Below are positions 1 to 8,512 of a DNA stretch of 64,000 nucleotides, one piece after another (position 1 is the first letter of the stretch; every line of letters begins with the position of its first letter). This DNA comes from Oceanidesulfovibrio indonesiensis. Lineage in GTDB: Bacteria; Desulfobacterota; Desulfovibrionia; Desulfovibrionales; Desulfovibrionaceae. The stretch lies in NCBI RefSeq assembly GCF_007625075.1, contig NZ_QMIE01000001.1, positions 124,001 to 188,000 on the forward strand, written 5' to 3'. The position numbers and the translations under genes were made by a program. Below the pieces are notes generated by a model. That model was not told the origin of the DNA and did not search any database. It saw nothing but the letters and a program-made list of their open reading frames with translations.

Positions 1-232
1 TCTCGCGGGCTTTATCCACCACACGTTTTGCCAATGCCGGGTCCGCCTGCTCCAACCCTTCGAGGAAATACGCCCACTCCACGTATGTGTGGTGCTGGAA
101 ATGGCTTATGCAGCAGTTCTGCGCACAGTCCGCACAGGTGAAACCGAGGGGAGCGGCAGCCTTGTCGTAAGCCGCATCCATCTGGTCGTAGAGAGCCGCG
201 AGGCGATCGAATATCCTGCGGGTGCGTTGCAT
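1..232 (-). CDS. Cys-rich protein, N-terminal fragment (cut by window edge)
   Basis: Seventy-seven codons from an ATG at 232 are visible and the rest lies beyond the window. Near residue 33 the protein carries a dense cysteine motif, CADCAQNCC, followed by several His residues (HFQHHTY). Such clusters are typical of small metal- or Fe-S-binding proteins of the YkgJ/CxxCxxCC kind, but the visible part is too short to name a family. It lies 26 bp downstream of the shikimate kinase gene on the same strand, so the two are probably cotranscribed. The function is unknown; the metal-binding role is inferred from the cysteines alone. Confidence 0.6.
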   Translation of the reverse strand, partial: MQRTRRIFDRLAALYDQMDAAYDKAAAPLGFTCADCAQNCCISHFQHHTYVEWAYFLEGLEQADPALAKRVVDKARE

Positions 233-258
233 TTTTGGGGAGGTGCGTCGAGCCACGT

Positions 259-801
259 CTAATCCTTGTTCAACCAGTCGATTATGGCGCCGGTCACAGC
301 GTCCGGTGTGCGGTCGTCCGTGTCCACAGTGAAATCCGCGGCCTGCTCGTAGAGGGGCTGTCTTTCGGCGTAAAGATCGGCAAAGCTCTGCCCCGGGGCG
401 ATGGCCAGCCCGCGTTCGCCGCATTGGGCCAGCCGTGTCTCCACGGTCTCCAGCCGGGTGCGCAGGAAAACGAGCGGGCCGAGTTCCTTGAGCCGGGCCA
501 CGGCCGCAGGTCCATAAATGACGCTGCCGCCAGTGGAGATGATGCAGTGCCGTGCGGAAAGCCCGGCCACGAGCGATTCCTCGGCCTTGAGGAAGCGGTC
601 TCGTCCGAGCTGTTGGAAGATGCTCTCCAGGTCCGCGCCGAAGTAGGACTCGATAATGCGGTCGGTATCCACATGGCCGAGCCGGAGCGCCACGGCGAGC
701 TCGCGGCCCACGGTGGATTTGCCGGCCCCGGCCATGCCGATGAGCGTAATGGAGCCTTCGACCGGCAGGTGGGATGGTGGATGTGTGTTGGCCGCCGTCA
801 T
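259..801 (-). CDS. aroK: Shikimate kinase (AroK/AroL family)
   Basis: Phosphorylates shikimate with ATP to shikimate 3-phosphate, the fifth step of the chorismate pathway, in the cytoplasm. The protein shows the P-loop GMAGAGKST near its N-terminus, the shikimate-binding DTD motif (GHVDTDRIIE), an Arg-containing segment RDRFLKAEE, a Gly-rich STGGS loop and the ERQPLYEQAA lid/adenine region, in the order expected for the family. The length (about 180 aa) is normal. The start is uncertain: the ATG at 801 has no clear Shine-Dalgarno and a TTG at 840 is in frame. The glycine loop reads TGGS, where most relatives have TGGG. It sits downstream of the rplM-rpsI terminator on the same strand, so it should have its own promoter. 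Confidence 0.85.
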   Translation of the reverse strand: MTAANTHPPSHLPVEGSITLIGMAGAGKSTVGRELAVALRLGHVDTDRIIESYFGADLESIFQQLGRDRFLKAEESLVAGLSARHCIISTGGSVIYGPAAVARLKELGPLVFLRTRLETVETRLAQCGERGLAIAPGQSFADLYAERQPLYEQAADFTVDTDDRTPDAVTGAIIDWLNKD

Positions 802-877
802 TGTGGTAGTATTCGTATCCTCTCGGGCAGGGAGGCGCAATGTCCGGCAGAGACGAAAAAGGTCTGCCGGAAAGGAA

Positions 878-903
878 AAAGGCCCGCGCTGGGGCGGGCC
901 TTT
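878..903 (-). terminator. Rho-independent terminator of rplM-rpsI
   Basis: A perfect 10-bp stem (AAAGGCCCGC paired with GCGGGCCTTT, 6-nt loop) lies about 50 bp beyond the rpsI stop. Read on the minus strand the stem is followed by a T-rich stretch (CCTTTTTCC), as expected for an intrinsic terminator. Confidence 0.85.
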
Positions 904-950
904 GGAAACGAGACAGCGTATCGCATCGACCGAAGCCGATGGATGTACGA

Positions 951-1343
951 CTACCGCTTGGAGTACTGGAAGCGAGCGCGGGCGCCGCGTTGACCGTACT
1001 TCTTACGCTCTTTCTTGCGGGCGTCGCGGGTCAGATAGCCGGCCCTCTTGAGCTGGGTGCGGAGCTCGGGGTCCACGCTCAGCAGGGCGCGTGCGATGCC
1101 GTGGCGCAGAGCCTCGGCCTGGCCGCTCACGCCGCCGCCGGCGATGTTGGCCTTCACGTCGTACTTGCCGAGCAGGTTGAGCAGGGTCAGGGGCTGCTGA
1201 ATTACCTGCTGCAGGGATGCACGGGGGAAGTACTCGTCAAAAGGGCGACCGTTGACGAGAATCCGTCCGGAACCTGCGGTAACACGGGTGCGGGCAACGG
1301 CGTTCTTGCGCCGGCCGGTACCGTAATATTCTTCGGTGCTCAT
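951..1343 (-). CDS. rpsI: 30S ribosomal protein S9
   Basis: A component of the small ribosomal subunit head whose C-terminal tail reaches towards the P-site tRNA. The 130-aa protein has the family hallmarks: N-terminal [15 protein letters not shown], a central [19 protein letters not shown], and a basic C-terminal tail ending in RARFQYSKR. It is encoded 16 bp downstream of rplM, the standard bacterial L13-S9 pair, and a strong terminator follows. The start ATG at 1343 gives the usual length. Identification is secure. Confidence 0.98.
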   Translation of the reverse strand: MSTEEYYGTGRRKNAVARTRVTAGSGRILVNGRPFDEYFPRASLQQVIQQPLTLLNLLGKYDVKANIAGGGVSGQAEALRHGIARALLSVDPELRTQLKRAGYLTRDARKKERKKYGQRGARARFQYSKR

Positions 1344-1359
1344 GCGCTACTCCTCGGAC

Positions 1360-1788
1360 TTACAGCGAAAGCTGCTGAGGGTTCTGGGCTTCGTGGGGGT
1401 GTTCGGGGCCGGCATACACTTTGAGTTTTTTGAGCATCGCGCGGCCGATCTTGTTCTTGGGCAGCATGCCACGGACGGCGGTCATGATGACGTCCTCGGG
1501 CTTGCGTTCCAGGGTGTCGGCCAGGCTGCGGCTCTTGATGCCGCCCGGGTATCCGCTGTGGCGGTAGTAGAACTTGTCGTTCAACTTGTTGCCGGTAACC
1601 TTGATCTTTTCCGCATTGACCACGACGATGAAATCGCCGTTGTCCATGTGGGGCGCGAACTCGGGCTTGTGCTTGCCCCGGAGGCGCGTGGCGATCTGAG
1701 TGGCGAGCCGGCCGAGAATCTGGTCGGCAGCATCCACGATGTACCAGTCGCGGTTGATATCCTTGGGCGTCGGAGTGAAAGTCTTCAT
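1360..1788 (-). CDS. rplM: 50S ribosomal protein L13
   Basis: An early-assembling large-subunit protein. The 142-aa product starts [20 protein letters not shown] and contains [15 protein letters not shown] and a [20 protein letters not shown] ending typical of L13. A longer reading frame extends upstream to 1884, but the ATG at 1788 is preceded by AAGGAG at good spacing and fits the family N-terminus. The transcript starts near 1886, leaving a leader of about 100 nt that contains a GGCGCC-ATTG-GGCGCC hairpin (1820-1835). That leader could serve L13 autoregulation, but this is not shown here. Confidence 0.98.
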   Translation of the reverse strand: MKTFTPTPKDINRDWYIVDAADQILGRLATQIATRLRGKHKPEFAPHMDNGDFIVVVNAEKIKVTGNKLNDKFYYRHSGYPGGIKSRSLADTLERKPEDVIMTAVRGMLPKNKIGRAMLKKLKVYAGPEHPHEAQNPQQLSL

Positions 1789-1892
1789 GAATCGCCGCTC
1801 CTTCGTGCTCTCATAAGGTGGCGCCATTGGGCGCCCCGGGATGATATAGTTGTGGGGACTGCGCAACGCGCCCCGAAATCGCAAAGACGAAT

Positions 1893-1921
1893 TTGATAGA
1901 GGGTACGGGCCGACCTGTCAA
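1893..1921 (-). promoter_or_regulatory. Sigma-70 type promoter of rplM-rpsI
   Basis: On the minus strand a perfect -35 box TTGACA (1916-1921) is separated by exactly 17 bp from TATCAA (1893-1898). The start of transcription would be near 1886, about 98 nt before the rplM start codon. This is the strongest housekeeping promoter I can read in the window. Confidence 0.85.
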
Positions 1922-2043
1922 GGGAAAAACACGAAAAAATGCGACGGCGCCGGATGAGGGCAATCGACCCGGCCGCGACATTGACCCCCAGCCGCGGAAC
2001 CGTATACATATCATGGATGCATCCGGCACACCAAGGAGCTTTC

Positions 2044-3294
2044 ATGCATTCCTTCCATTTTTTCCGTACGCTTCGTCCGGCCTTGGGCCTCGTCCTTTGT
2101 CTTTGCCTCGCGGCGTTCTTGGCAGGCGCCTTCGGATGCGGCAAGAAATCTCTCGATCCCTCCCGATACGGCGGCGCGCAGACAGCGCCGCCGAGCGCGG
2201 AATCCGAAGTATGGTCACCGCCGCCGCAACCCGCGCCGCAGGCATTGGAACGCGACATCGAGACTCCGGCCCAACCCAGTGGAGTCATTCCGGACTACGA
2301 CATGCCGGCGGAGTCCACGGTTCCGGTTTTCAGGGACGCCTATCAGCTGGCCTCCTTCAGCACCCGCGAGTACGCGCAGCGGTTCTCCCGGCGCGCGCAA
2401 GACGCCGGCTTCTCCACCACCCTGGAAGACGCCGTTGTGGGCGGACAGAGCTACTACCGCGTCATCGGAACCATCGAGGGCACAGAAGACGAGATACGGC
2501 GGGCAGTCAGGTCCCTGGGCGTGAATCCGGTCCAGCGCAGTCATGATCCCGTGACTGCGCAACGGTCCACGCTGTCCGGCGCGCAGGCGTCCATGCGGAC
2601 GGGCATGGAGCCGGAAGCAGCCATCGACGCTCTGGCCGCCGAGCTGAGCGCGTCCGGCGAGCCTTTCGCTGCCGAAGGGGAAAGCGGGTTTCCTTTCATG
2701 TCCTCAGGCGATCCGGCCCTTCCGGAGCCGGAAAAACCGATGGGGGCGCCCATGGAGCCGCAGTATGATGCGCCGGAGCCGCAGACCGAACTCTTCCAGG
2801 ACCAGTCCCGCGCCATGGAGCAGCCCGAGCAGGCGGACCCGATGCTCGGGCCGAGCTATCGCGCACCCATGCAGCAACCTGCCGCGGCGGCAGGAACGGA
2901 AACTGCGGCTGTGAGCCCGCGCACCGTGAGCCAGCCGCAAGCCAAACCCGCCTCGACGCCCAGGCAGAGCATCATCCCGCCTTCTGCGCCGCCCACGTTC
3001 ATAGGGTCGCCCACCTGCCAGGAGAAGAACGGCCGTCTCATTGCCTCCGCGCTGGGCCGTTCAGAAGATCCCCTGCGCGCCGAACGCATCGCCGTGGACC
3101 AGGCCAAACGTTCGCTGCTGTTGTGCGTGCAGGCTTACCGCGAAGAGGCAGGCCTGGCTTCCGGCACGCGCCTTACTGCGTTGCCCTTGAATTACCTGGA
3201 AATTTCCGATCCACAGCGTCGTCCGGACGGGGCGGTGTTCGTCTCCGTGGGCATAGCGGTGGAAGACATTCCCAAGCTCACGGCCGACCGCTGA
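2044..3294 (+). CDS. SPOR-domain lipoprotein
   Basis: A 416-aa exported lipoprotein. The start ATG at 2044 follows AAGGAG. The N-terminus is a signal peptide with a hydrophobic run ending in LAGAFGC, a good lipobox, so Cys31 or nearby should be lipidated. A segment around residues 100-155 (YQLASFSTREYAQRF ... YYRVIGTIEG) resembles a SPOR peptidoglycan-binding domain. A long Pro/Ala/Gln-rich linker follows. The C-terminal ~90 residues (TCQEKNGRLIASALG onwards) form a separate domain reminiscent of LPP20-like lipoproteins. SPOR domains bind denuded glycan strands at division sites, so a role in envelope or septal biology is plausible. The gene stands alone and is transcribed divergently from rplM. 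Confidence 0.75.
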   Translation: MHSFHFFRTLRPALGLVLCLCLAAFLAGAFGCGKKSLDPSRYGGAQTAPPSAESEVWSPPPQPAPQALERDIETPAQPSGVIPDYDMPAESTVPVFRDAYQLASFSTREYAQRFSRRAQDAGFSTTLEDAVVGGQSYYRVIGTIEGTEDEIRRAVRSLGVNPVQRSHDPVTAQRSTLSGAQASMRTGMEPEAAIDALAAELSASGEPFAAEGESGFPFMSSGDPALPEPEKPMGAPMEPQYDAPEPQTELFQDQSRAMEQPEQADPMLGPSYRAPMQQPAAAAGTETAAVSPRTVSQPQAKPASTPRQSIIPPSAPPTFIGSPTCQEKNGRLIASALGRSEDPLRAERIAVDQAKRSLLLCVQAYREEAGLASGTRLTALPLNYLEISDPQRRPDGAVFVSVGIAVEDIPKLTADR

Positions 3295-3334
3295 TCGCGG
3301 CCAGTTCGAGAACCCCCGCCCATACCGAGAACAC

Positions 3335-4591
3335 ATGCCTTCCATACGCAAGTCCCTGCTCCAGTTCACGTTCGCCGGCTCGTTCATGAAACGCTGGAAC
3401 GACAAGCTCCGGCCCATGGAGCTCATCGAACTCGACAAGCAGGCGCACAAGATGATCGCCGCCTGGGCGCTGTTCGAGCTGAACTCCCGGCACCTGTCCA
3501 CAGAAGAACGCATCCAGCTGGGGCGCGTGGTGGTGGAAGGCGGCATGTTCGAGTACATGTACCGCCTCATCATTACGGACGTGAAACCGCCGATATTCTA
3601 CCAGATCAAGGCGAATCCGGACCACTACGCCATGCTCACGGAGTGGGTGCTGGAGCAGCTGGAGCCGCGGGTGCAGCCTCTGGGCGAAGAGTTCTGGCAG
3701 CGCATCACAAATTACCTGCGCAAGACCGAGGCCGACGGGCTGGAAGGCCTGGGGCGGCGCATCCTCGCAGCGGCGCACCTGTATGCGTCCAACTGGGAGT
3801 TCGAACTTATCAAAAGACTATCGCCCCAGGACGACGAGCTTTCGGAGATCGATCAGTCGTTTCAGGAAGGGCTCGATGCGCACAGGGACCTCGTCGGCGT
3901 GGAGGACCTCATGCAGGGTCCAGCATCCACCCTCGGCAAGTTCTGCCACCTCTGCGGCCAGCTGCGTTTCCAGAAGCGCTGGTCCCAGACGCCGCGCATT
4001 CCCGAGACGTCCGTTATCGGCCACATGTTCCTCGTGGCCTGCTACGGTTCGTTTTTCTCCCTGGCCATGGAGGCCTGTCCGGCGCGGCTGGTCAACAACT
4101 TCTTCTCGGGCCTGTTCCACGACATGCCGGAGCTGCTGACGCGGGACATCATCTCGCCGGTCAAGAAGTCGGTATCGCACATCTCCGAGCTCATCAGCGA
4201 ATACGAGCGCAAGGAGTTGCACCGGCGGGTGCTGGAACCCATGCGCGCCGACGGACTCGGCCTGCTGGCCGAGCGGCTGACGTACTACCTTGGGCTGGAA
4301 GTGGGTTCCGAATTCCAGGCCTGTGTCCTTATGGACGGCGAGATTCGCGCTGTGACCGACGAGGAGCTGGAAACCCAGTACAACGAAGACCGCTTCGACC
4401 CCAAGGACGGCTCCATGCTCAAGGTCTGCGACACCCTCGCCGCATTTATCGAAGCATACACCGCCCTGCGCAATGGCATCTCCTCCGACGAGTTGCAGCA
4501 GGGCCTCTTCCGCATGCGCCAGCGCTACGCCAAAACCGTGATCGGCGGCGGCAAAATCCACGTGGGCGCGCTCATCGCCGATTTCGATTAA
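3335..4591 (+). CDS. HD-domain phosphohydrolase (YfbR-like)
   Basis: A 418-aa cytoplasmic protein. Its second half has the metal-binding residues of an HD hydrolase: His230 (VIGHMF), His262-Asp263 (GLFHDMPE) and Asp366 (KVCDTLAAF), each in a helical context like that of YfbR-type 5'-nucleotidases. The first 200 residues are a helical region I cannot assign; Cys204 and Cys207 (FCHLC) might bind metal. It lies 40 bp after the SPOR lipoprotein on the same strand. The substrate cannot be read from sequence; nucleotide monophosphates are the likeliest by family. The gene ends at a hairpin-rich repeat shared with the convergent oxidoreductase gene. Confidence 0.75.
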   Translation: MPSIRKSLLQFTFAGSFMKRWNDKLRPMELIELDKQAHKMIAAWALFELNSRHLSTEERIQLGRVVVEGGMFEYMYRLIITDVKPPIFYQIKANPDHYAMLTEWVLEQLEPRVQPLGEEFWQRITNYLRKTEADGLEGLGRRILAAAHLYASNWEFELIKRLSPQDDELSEIDQSFQEGLDAHRDLVGVEDLMQGPASTLGKFCHLCGQLRFQKRWSQTPRIPETSVIGHMFLVACYGSFFSLAMEACPARLVNNFFSGLFHDMPELLTRDIISPVKKSVSHISELISEYERKELHRRVLEPMRADGLGLLAERLTYYLGLEVGSEFQACVLMDGEIRAVTDEELETQYNEDRFDPKDGSMLKVCDTLAAFIEAYTALRNGISSDELQQGLFRMRQRYAKTVIGGGKIHVGALIADFD

Positions 4592-4606
4592 ACAGGATTT
4601 GGGCAA

Positions 4607-4705
4607 GTTGTTTTGAGGGACGCTGTCCCTCAAACGCCCTGGCAGGGAGCATGGCCCCCTGCACCCAAGTAATGGGGTCCAGGGGGTCAGTGATCCCCTG
4701 GCCGC
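4607..4705. repeat. Chained-hairpin intergenic repeat, probable bidirectional terminator
   Basis: Three consecutive inverted repeats fill the gap between two convergent genes: TTTGAGGGAC/GTCCCTCAAA (4612-4634, perfect, 3-nt loop), GCAGGG/CCCTGC (4642-4662) and CCAGGGG/CCCCTGG (4679-4701). Similar hairpin chains recur at 33755-33840 and 59580-59665. By position the element probably ends transcription from both sides. Confidence 0.7.
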
Positions 4706-4718
4706 CGAAGGCGTATCT

Positions 4719-6758
4719 TTAATTATCCTGGGATTGCTTCAGCGGTTCCACCTCGACGCGATTGCAGTGGAAGGCGCAGGTGTTGCCCATGTCCGTGATG
4801 CGCTGGCTGGTGAGCTGGTTGGCGCCGCCGCCGGGCAGGAGCCCTGGCCAGTGGAGGCCCTCCGCCACAAGCAATTCCTCGCGGGTGTCTTCGGTGACGT
4901 GGGCCTGAAGGACGCATGAACCACGGTCGTTGAACACCCGCACCTGCGCGCCGTCGGCTATGCCCCGCGCCTCGGCGGTCCGGGGGTGGATCATCACCGC
5001 GGCCACACCGACGGACTCGCGGATCGCGTCCACCTCGTTGAAGGCCGAGTTGAGCAACAGGTGGTGCGGCGGGGTGATGCACTCCAGCGGATAGGCATCG
5101 CCGCCTTCCGGATCCCGCCAGATCTCGCCATCCGGGAGCGGGGGCAATCCCTGGTCCGCCATGGCCTGGGAGTAGAATTCCACCTTGCCGGACGGGGTGT
5201 TGAAGCCGTGCGCATACGGATTGGCCGGAATGTTCAGCCGGACAGCGCGGCCGGCTTTGAGGGCGGGCAGATCGATGCCCCTCATGAAGGGCGAATCCCG
5301 ATTGTCGTCCAAAATACGCTCAATGAGGTCAGCCTCTGTCATGGAGAAGACCTCGTCGTTGAATCCGAGCCGGGCCGCAAGATCCTGGAAGACGGAAAGA
5401 GTGGAGCGGCACTCGCCCACCGGCGGTATGGCTGGTTCGGCGATCTGAATGTAGTTGTGCCCGTAGCATCGATAAATGTCCGCCATTTCGAGAAAACTCG
5501 CTCCCGGCAGGATGATGTCGGCGTAGCGGGCAGTGTCGGTCAGGTAGAGCTCCTGGACCACCGTGAAGAGGTCGTCGCGGGCCAAACCTTCAAGCACTTT
5601 TTTTGATTGCGGCGCCACGGCGACCGGGTTCGATTGATACACGTAGAGCAGGTGGATGCGGGGATTGTCGAGCGAGGTCAGGGCGTTGCCGAGCTCCACC
5701 ATGTTCACGACCCGGGTGCCGGCAGGCCGCAGGTCGGGGCGTTTCAGGCAATCCAGGTTGGACGGCGCTCCGCCAAGGCTGCGGGTAATGCCGCCGCCAG
5801 GTTTGGCAAAGGCGTTCACCAGGGCCGGCAGCAGGGCGATGGTCCGCATGGCCATGCCGCCCCGGAGTTGGCGGGCAGGCCCCCAGCCGGTGCGGATGTA
5901 TGGAGCATTGGCCTTCCCGTAGCCGCGCGCAAGCTCGATGATCAGGTCTTCCTCGATTCCGCATATATCAGCAGCCCTGGACGGCGGGTACTCGGCCACC
6001 TTGTCCTTGAGCTCTTCGAATCCCACGGTCCGGGCGGCGATGAAGTCCACGTCCACCATGTCTTCATGGATGAGGACGTGCATCATGGCCAGGGCCAGGG
6101 CCGCATCGGTGCCTGGGCGGAGCATCACGTGCATATCCGCCGCCTTGGCGGTGCGGTTGCGGTAGGGATCGATGACCACAAGGGTGGCCCCGTTCTTCCT
6201 GGCTTGTTTGAAATGAGGCCAGGCATGGACGTTGGTGGTCAGGGTGTTGCTTCCCCAGATGACGATGAAATCGGACTGGGCCGCCTGCTGAATCTCCGTA
6301 CTGGGGCCTTTGCCGAGGCTGGCCTGGAACCCGGCCGTGGCTGCCGGGCCGCAGATGGTGTAGTCCAGAGCGCTCGCGCCCAACTTGTTGAAGAAGGCGT
6401 GGCCGGCGTTGCGGTGGATGATCCCCATATGACCGGCATAGGAGTAAGGCAGAATAGCTTCCGGTCCGTTCTCAGCGGCAACCGATTGCATCCGGTCCGC
6501 CACTTCGCTCAAAGCCTCGTCCCAGCTCACAGGCGCGAACTGCCCGCTGCCCTTGGGACCGGTGCGCTTGAGCGGCGTGGTGATTCGCGCGTCACCATGC
6601 ACGTGCGCCGGGAAGGATTTGGCTTTCCTGCAGATGAATCCGTTGGTGTAGGGATGGTCCGGGTCGCCCTTGACCCCTATGACCACTCCGTCCTCCACGT
6701 TTACCAGAAGGCCGCAGGTGTCCGGACAATCCTTGGTGCATACCGCGCGTTTCCACAT
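4719..6758 (-). CDS. Molybdopterin-dependent oxidoreductase (DMSO reductase superfamily)
   Basis: A 679-aa enzyme expected to hold a Mo/W-bis-pyranopterin cofactor and one [4Fe-4S] cluster. Cys7, Cys11, Cys15 and Cys43 form CX3CX3CX27C at the N-terminus; then come the molybdopterin domains and a C-terminal dinucleotide-binding domain starting near RTAEARGIADG. Cys136 (DYTICGPA) lies where a metal ligand could be, but the alignment is uncertain. There is no twin-arginine signal, so it is likely cytoplasmic. The frame runs upstream to 7190, but that part is arginine/serine-rich shadow of the next gene; the ATG at 6758, preceded by GGAGAG, matches the Cys-motif start. It belongs to the uncharacterised MopB_3-like group; no electron-transfer subunit is adjacent and the substrate is unknown. 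Confidence 0.85.
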   Translation of the reverse strand: MWKRAVCTKDCPDTCGLLVNVEDGVVIGVKGDPDHPYTNGFICRKAKSFPAHVHGDARITTPLKRTGPKGSGQFAPVSWDEALSEVADRMQSVAAENGPEAILPYSYAGHMGIIHRNAGHAFFNKLGASALDYTICGPAATAGFQASLGKGPSTEIQQAAQSDFIVIWGSNTLTTNVHAWPHFKQARKNGATLVVIDPYRNRTAKAADMHVMLRPGTDAALALAMMHVLIHEDMVDVDFIAARTVGFEELKDKVAEYPPSRAADICGIEEDLIIELARGYGKANAPYIRTGWGPARQLRGGMAMRTIALLPALVNAFAKPGGGITRSLGGAPSNLDCLKRPDLRPAGTRVVNMVELGNALTSLDNPRIHLLYVYQSNPVAVAPQSKKVLEGLARDDLFTVVQELYLTDTARYADIILPGASFLEMADIYRCYGHNYIQIAEPAIPPVGECRSTLSVFQDLAARLGFNDEVFSMTEADLIERILDDNRDSPFMRGIDLPALKAGRAVRLNIPANPYAHGFNTPSGKVEFYSQAMADQGLPPLPDGEIWRDPEGGDAYPLECITPPHHLLLNSAFNEVDAIRESVGVAAVMIHPRTAEARGIADGAQVRVFNDRGSCVLQAHVTEDTREELLVAEGLHWPGLLPGGGANQLTSQRITDMGNTCAFHCNRVEVEPLKQSQDN

Positions 6759-6852
6759 GGGGGGTCTCTCCATAGAAAAAGGGTCCAGGAAGCATAAGGG
6801 ACAGGGTCCCTCAAGCCCGTGGGCGAGGTCAAGCCATTGCGCGGGGGCTGGG

Positions 6853-7482
6853 CTACTCCCGCACGAGCACGGCGGCGCCGGCGCCGATGAGCACGCCGGC
6901 CGAGGTGCGGCGCACCCAGCGCATGACCCGTGGCCTGTGCGCCAGTCTGCGCATGCGCGCGGCGAGTTGGGCGTAGCAGAAGGCGTTGGCGAAGGCGAGG
7001 GCGAGGAATGTGCCGCCCAGGATGGCGACCTGCTGGGCGAGCGGGGCCGCGGGCGCGACGAACTGGGGCAGGAACGCCGTGAAGAAAACGATGCCCTTGG
7101 GGTTGGTGGCCGTGACGGCAAAGGCGTGGCCGGCGGCTCGACGCAGGGAGACGGCCGGAGCGATGGGAATATTCTGATCATCGCATACATTGCCCTGCCC
7201 GCCGCTACGCCACATCATGATGCCGAGAAATATGAGATAGAGCGCGCCCAGCCATTTGAGAACCGTGAACAGCAGGGATGAGGCCGCGAGCACGGCGCTT
7301 ACGCCGAGCAGGGAAAAAGTCATGCACGTGGCGTCGCCGAGCACCACGCCGCCCGCCGTGGCCAGAGCGACCCGTCGTCCGTGCGTCAGGCCGTAGCTGG
7401 TGACGAGCATGACCGTGGGGCCGGGCACCACGAGCACAATGATTGTGGCGGTGAGGTAAGCGAGATACGTGCTGAGTTCCAT
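6853..7482 (-). CDS. LysE/RhtB family amino-acid exporter
   Basis: A 209-aa inner-membrane protein with about six hydrophobic segments. The N-terminal VVPGPTVMLVTSYGLTHGRR region and the later NPKGIVFFTAFLPQF segment are hallmarks of the LysE/RhtB superfamily, which exports amino acids or related small molecules by proton exchange. The length is typical. It is a single gene upstream of, and on the same strand as, the oxidoreductase gene, from which a short hairpin-bearing spacer (6774-6852) separates it. The substrate cannot be predicted from sequence alone. Confidence 0.88.
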   Translation of the reverse strand: MELSTYLAYLTATIIVLVVPGPTVMLVTSYGLTHGRRVALATAGGVVLGDATCMTFSLLGVSAVLAASSLLFTVLKWLGALYLIFLGIMMWRSGGQGNVCDDQNIPIAPAVSLRRAAGHAFAVTATNPKGIVFFTAFLPQFVAPAAPLAQQVAILGGTFLALAFANAFCYAQLAARMRRLAHRPRVMRWVRRTSAGVLIGAGAAVLVRE

Positions 7483-7678
7483 GACAGGATAGCCATATGC
7501 GAGGGCGCTTCAAACGGCAAGTCGGAGAACAGTCATAGCCGATGGCAGCCTGAACGATACCTGTGGATGCGGTTGGCGTTCAGGGTGCGGTTTTCTCTGG
7601 CTTGTCCTGCAGCTCCGGATGCCGCTCGCAAAATCCGTACAACTCACAAAATTCCAAAATTCGGCAGGGGGATTGGCG

Positions 7679-8512
7679 TCATCGCTCCGGAAGGGGAACG
7701 CTCTCGATCCCTATGGTGCGTTCGACGCGCATGGTCAATGGAGCTTTGGCGCTGCAAAGCGTGTGTGCGATTTCAAGGCTCCCTTCGAGGGTGCGCTTGG
7801 TCAGGATGACTTCCGCCTTGCTCAATCCATCAAGAAGCGGCGCGTCGCTTCTCATTCGTTTCCCATGCGCTGAAAGCTGGACATATTTTTTCGGAATGGA
7901 GTGATCTTCACCCAGCATCAGCTCAGGCGAGGACTTCACAAAGCGCATAAATTTTTCGCCAACATCTGGAGCAAACCTGATTATCACAAGATAATAATAT
8001 GTTCCGAATGTGTTCTCCCACCAAATAGTACTTTTCTTCTTTATGATTTCAATTGTCGCTATGTCCTTGCATGACAATTGAAAAGCAGGAAACTCGAGTG
8101 CCTCCGGATTGTTCATGGGGCTCGTAATATCAGGTGGAGGTACAGGAGAGACAGCGAGCAAAGACGGACACATGTCCCTTGCAGTCTTGTCGGCTGCTTC
8201 TCTATTTGAGAATGGTATACTTGGTATATATTCTGTAGACGAATAAACATGGTCTTTCAGAAGAACTGTCCCCTTGTGCACAATGGATACGACGTTCCCT
8301 GCGTTAGCGGATGTGAACTGTTGAAAATCTCGACGTCCTTCGCCAGATTCCACAAAGTTGAGTCGAGCCTTGCCCTGAAATTCATATACATACAGCTTTT
8401 CAAGATGAGTACATGTTATTTCAAAATGCGGTTCAGCGAGTGCTGGCTCAACAGGCACCAAAAAATATATAAAAGCAAAGGCATATAGTTGCATGCTAGT
8501 ATTGAATTTCAT
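7679..8512 (-). CDS. Hypothetical secreted protein of AT-rich island
   Basis: About 277 aa and not recognised. The frame begins at 8557, but the ATG at 8512 (MKFNTSMQLY) has a GGAAAAG-like ribosome site and begins a clear Sec signal peptide with a probable cleavage after PALA. The mature part holds a few cysteines (ITCTHLEK, DMCPS, LSCKD, HTLCS) that could form disulfides in the periplasm, and no known motif. The start overlaps the end of the upstream gene by 17 bp, so the two are translationally coupled. Base composition is clearly more AT-rich than the surroundings, suggesting horizontal acquisition. A partner or immunity role for the upstream product is possible but unproven. Confidence 0.6.
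   Translation of the reverse strand: MKFNTSMQLYAFAFIYFLVPVEPALAEPHFEITCTHLEKLYVYEFQGKARLNFVESGEGRRDFQQFTSANAGNVVSIVHKGTVLLKDHVYSSTEYIPSIPFSNREAADKTARDMCPSLLAVSPVPPPDITSPMNNPEALEFPAFQLSCKDIATIEIIKKKSTIWWENTFGTYYYLVIIRFAPDVGEKFMRFVKSSPELMLGEDHSIPKKYVQLSAHGKRMRSDAPLLDGLSKAEVILTKRTLEGSLEIAHTLCSAKAPLTMRVERTIGIESVPLPER

Noticed and set aside
6759-7190. N-terminal extension of the molybdopterin oxidoreductase
   Set aside because: The extra residues are Pro/Ser/Arg-rich and come from the reverse frame overlap with the LysE-type gene on the same strand; the Fe-S cysteine motif starts right after the ATG at 6758.
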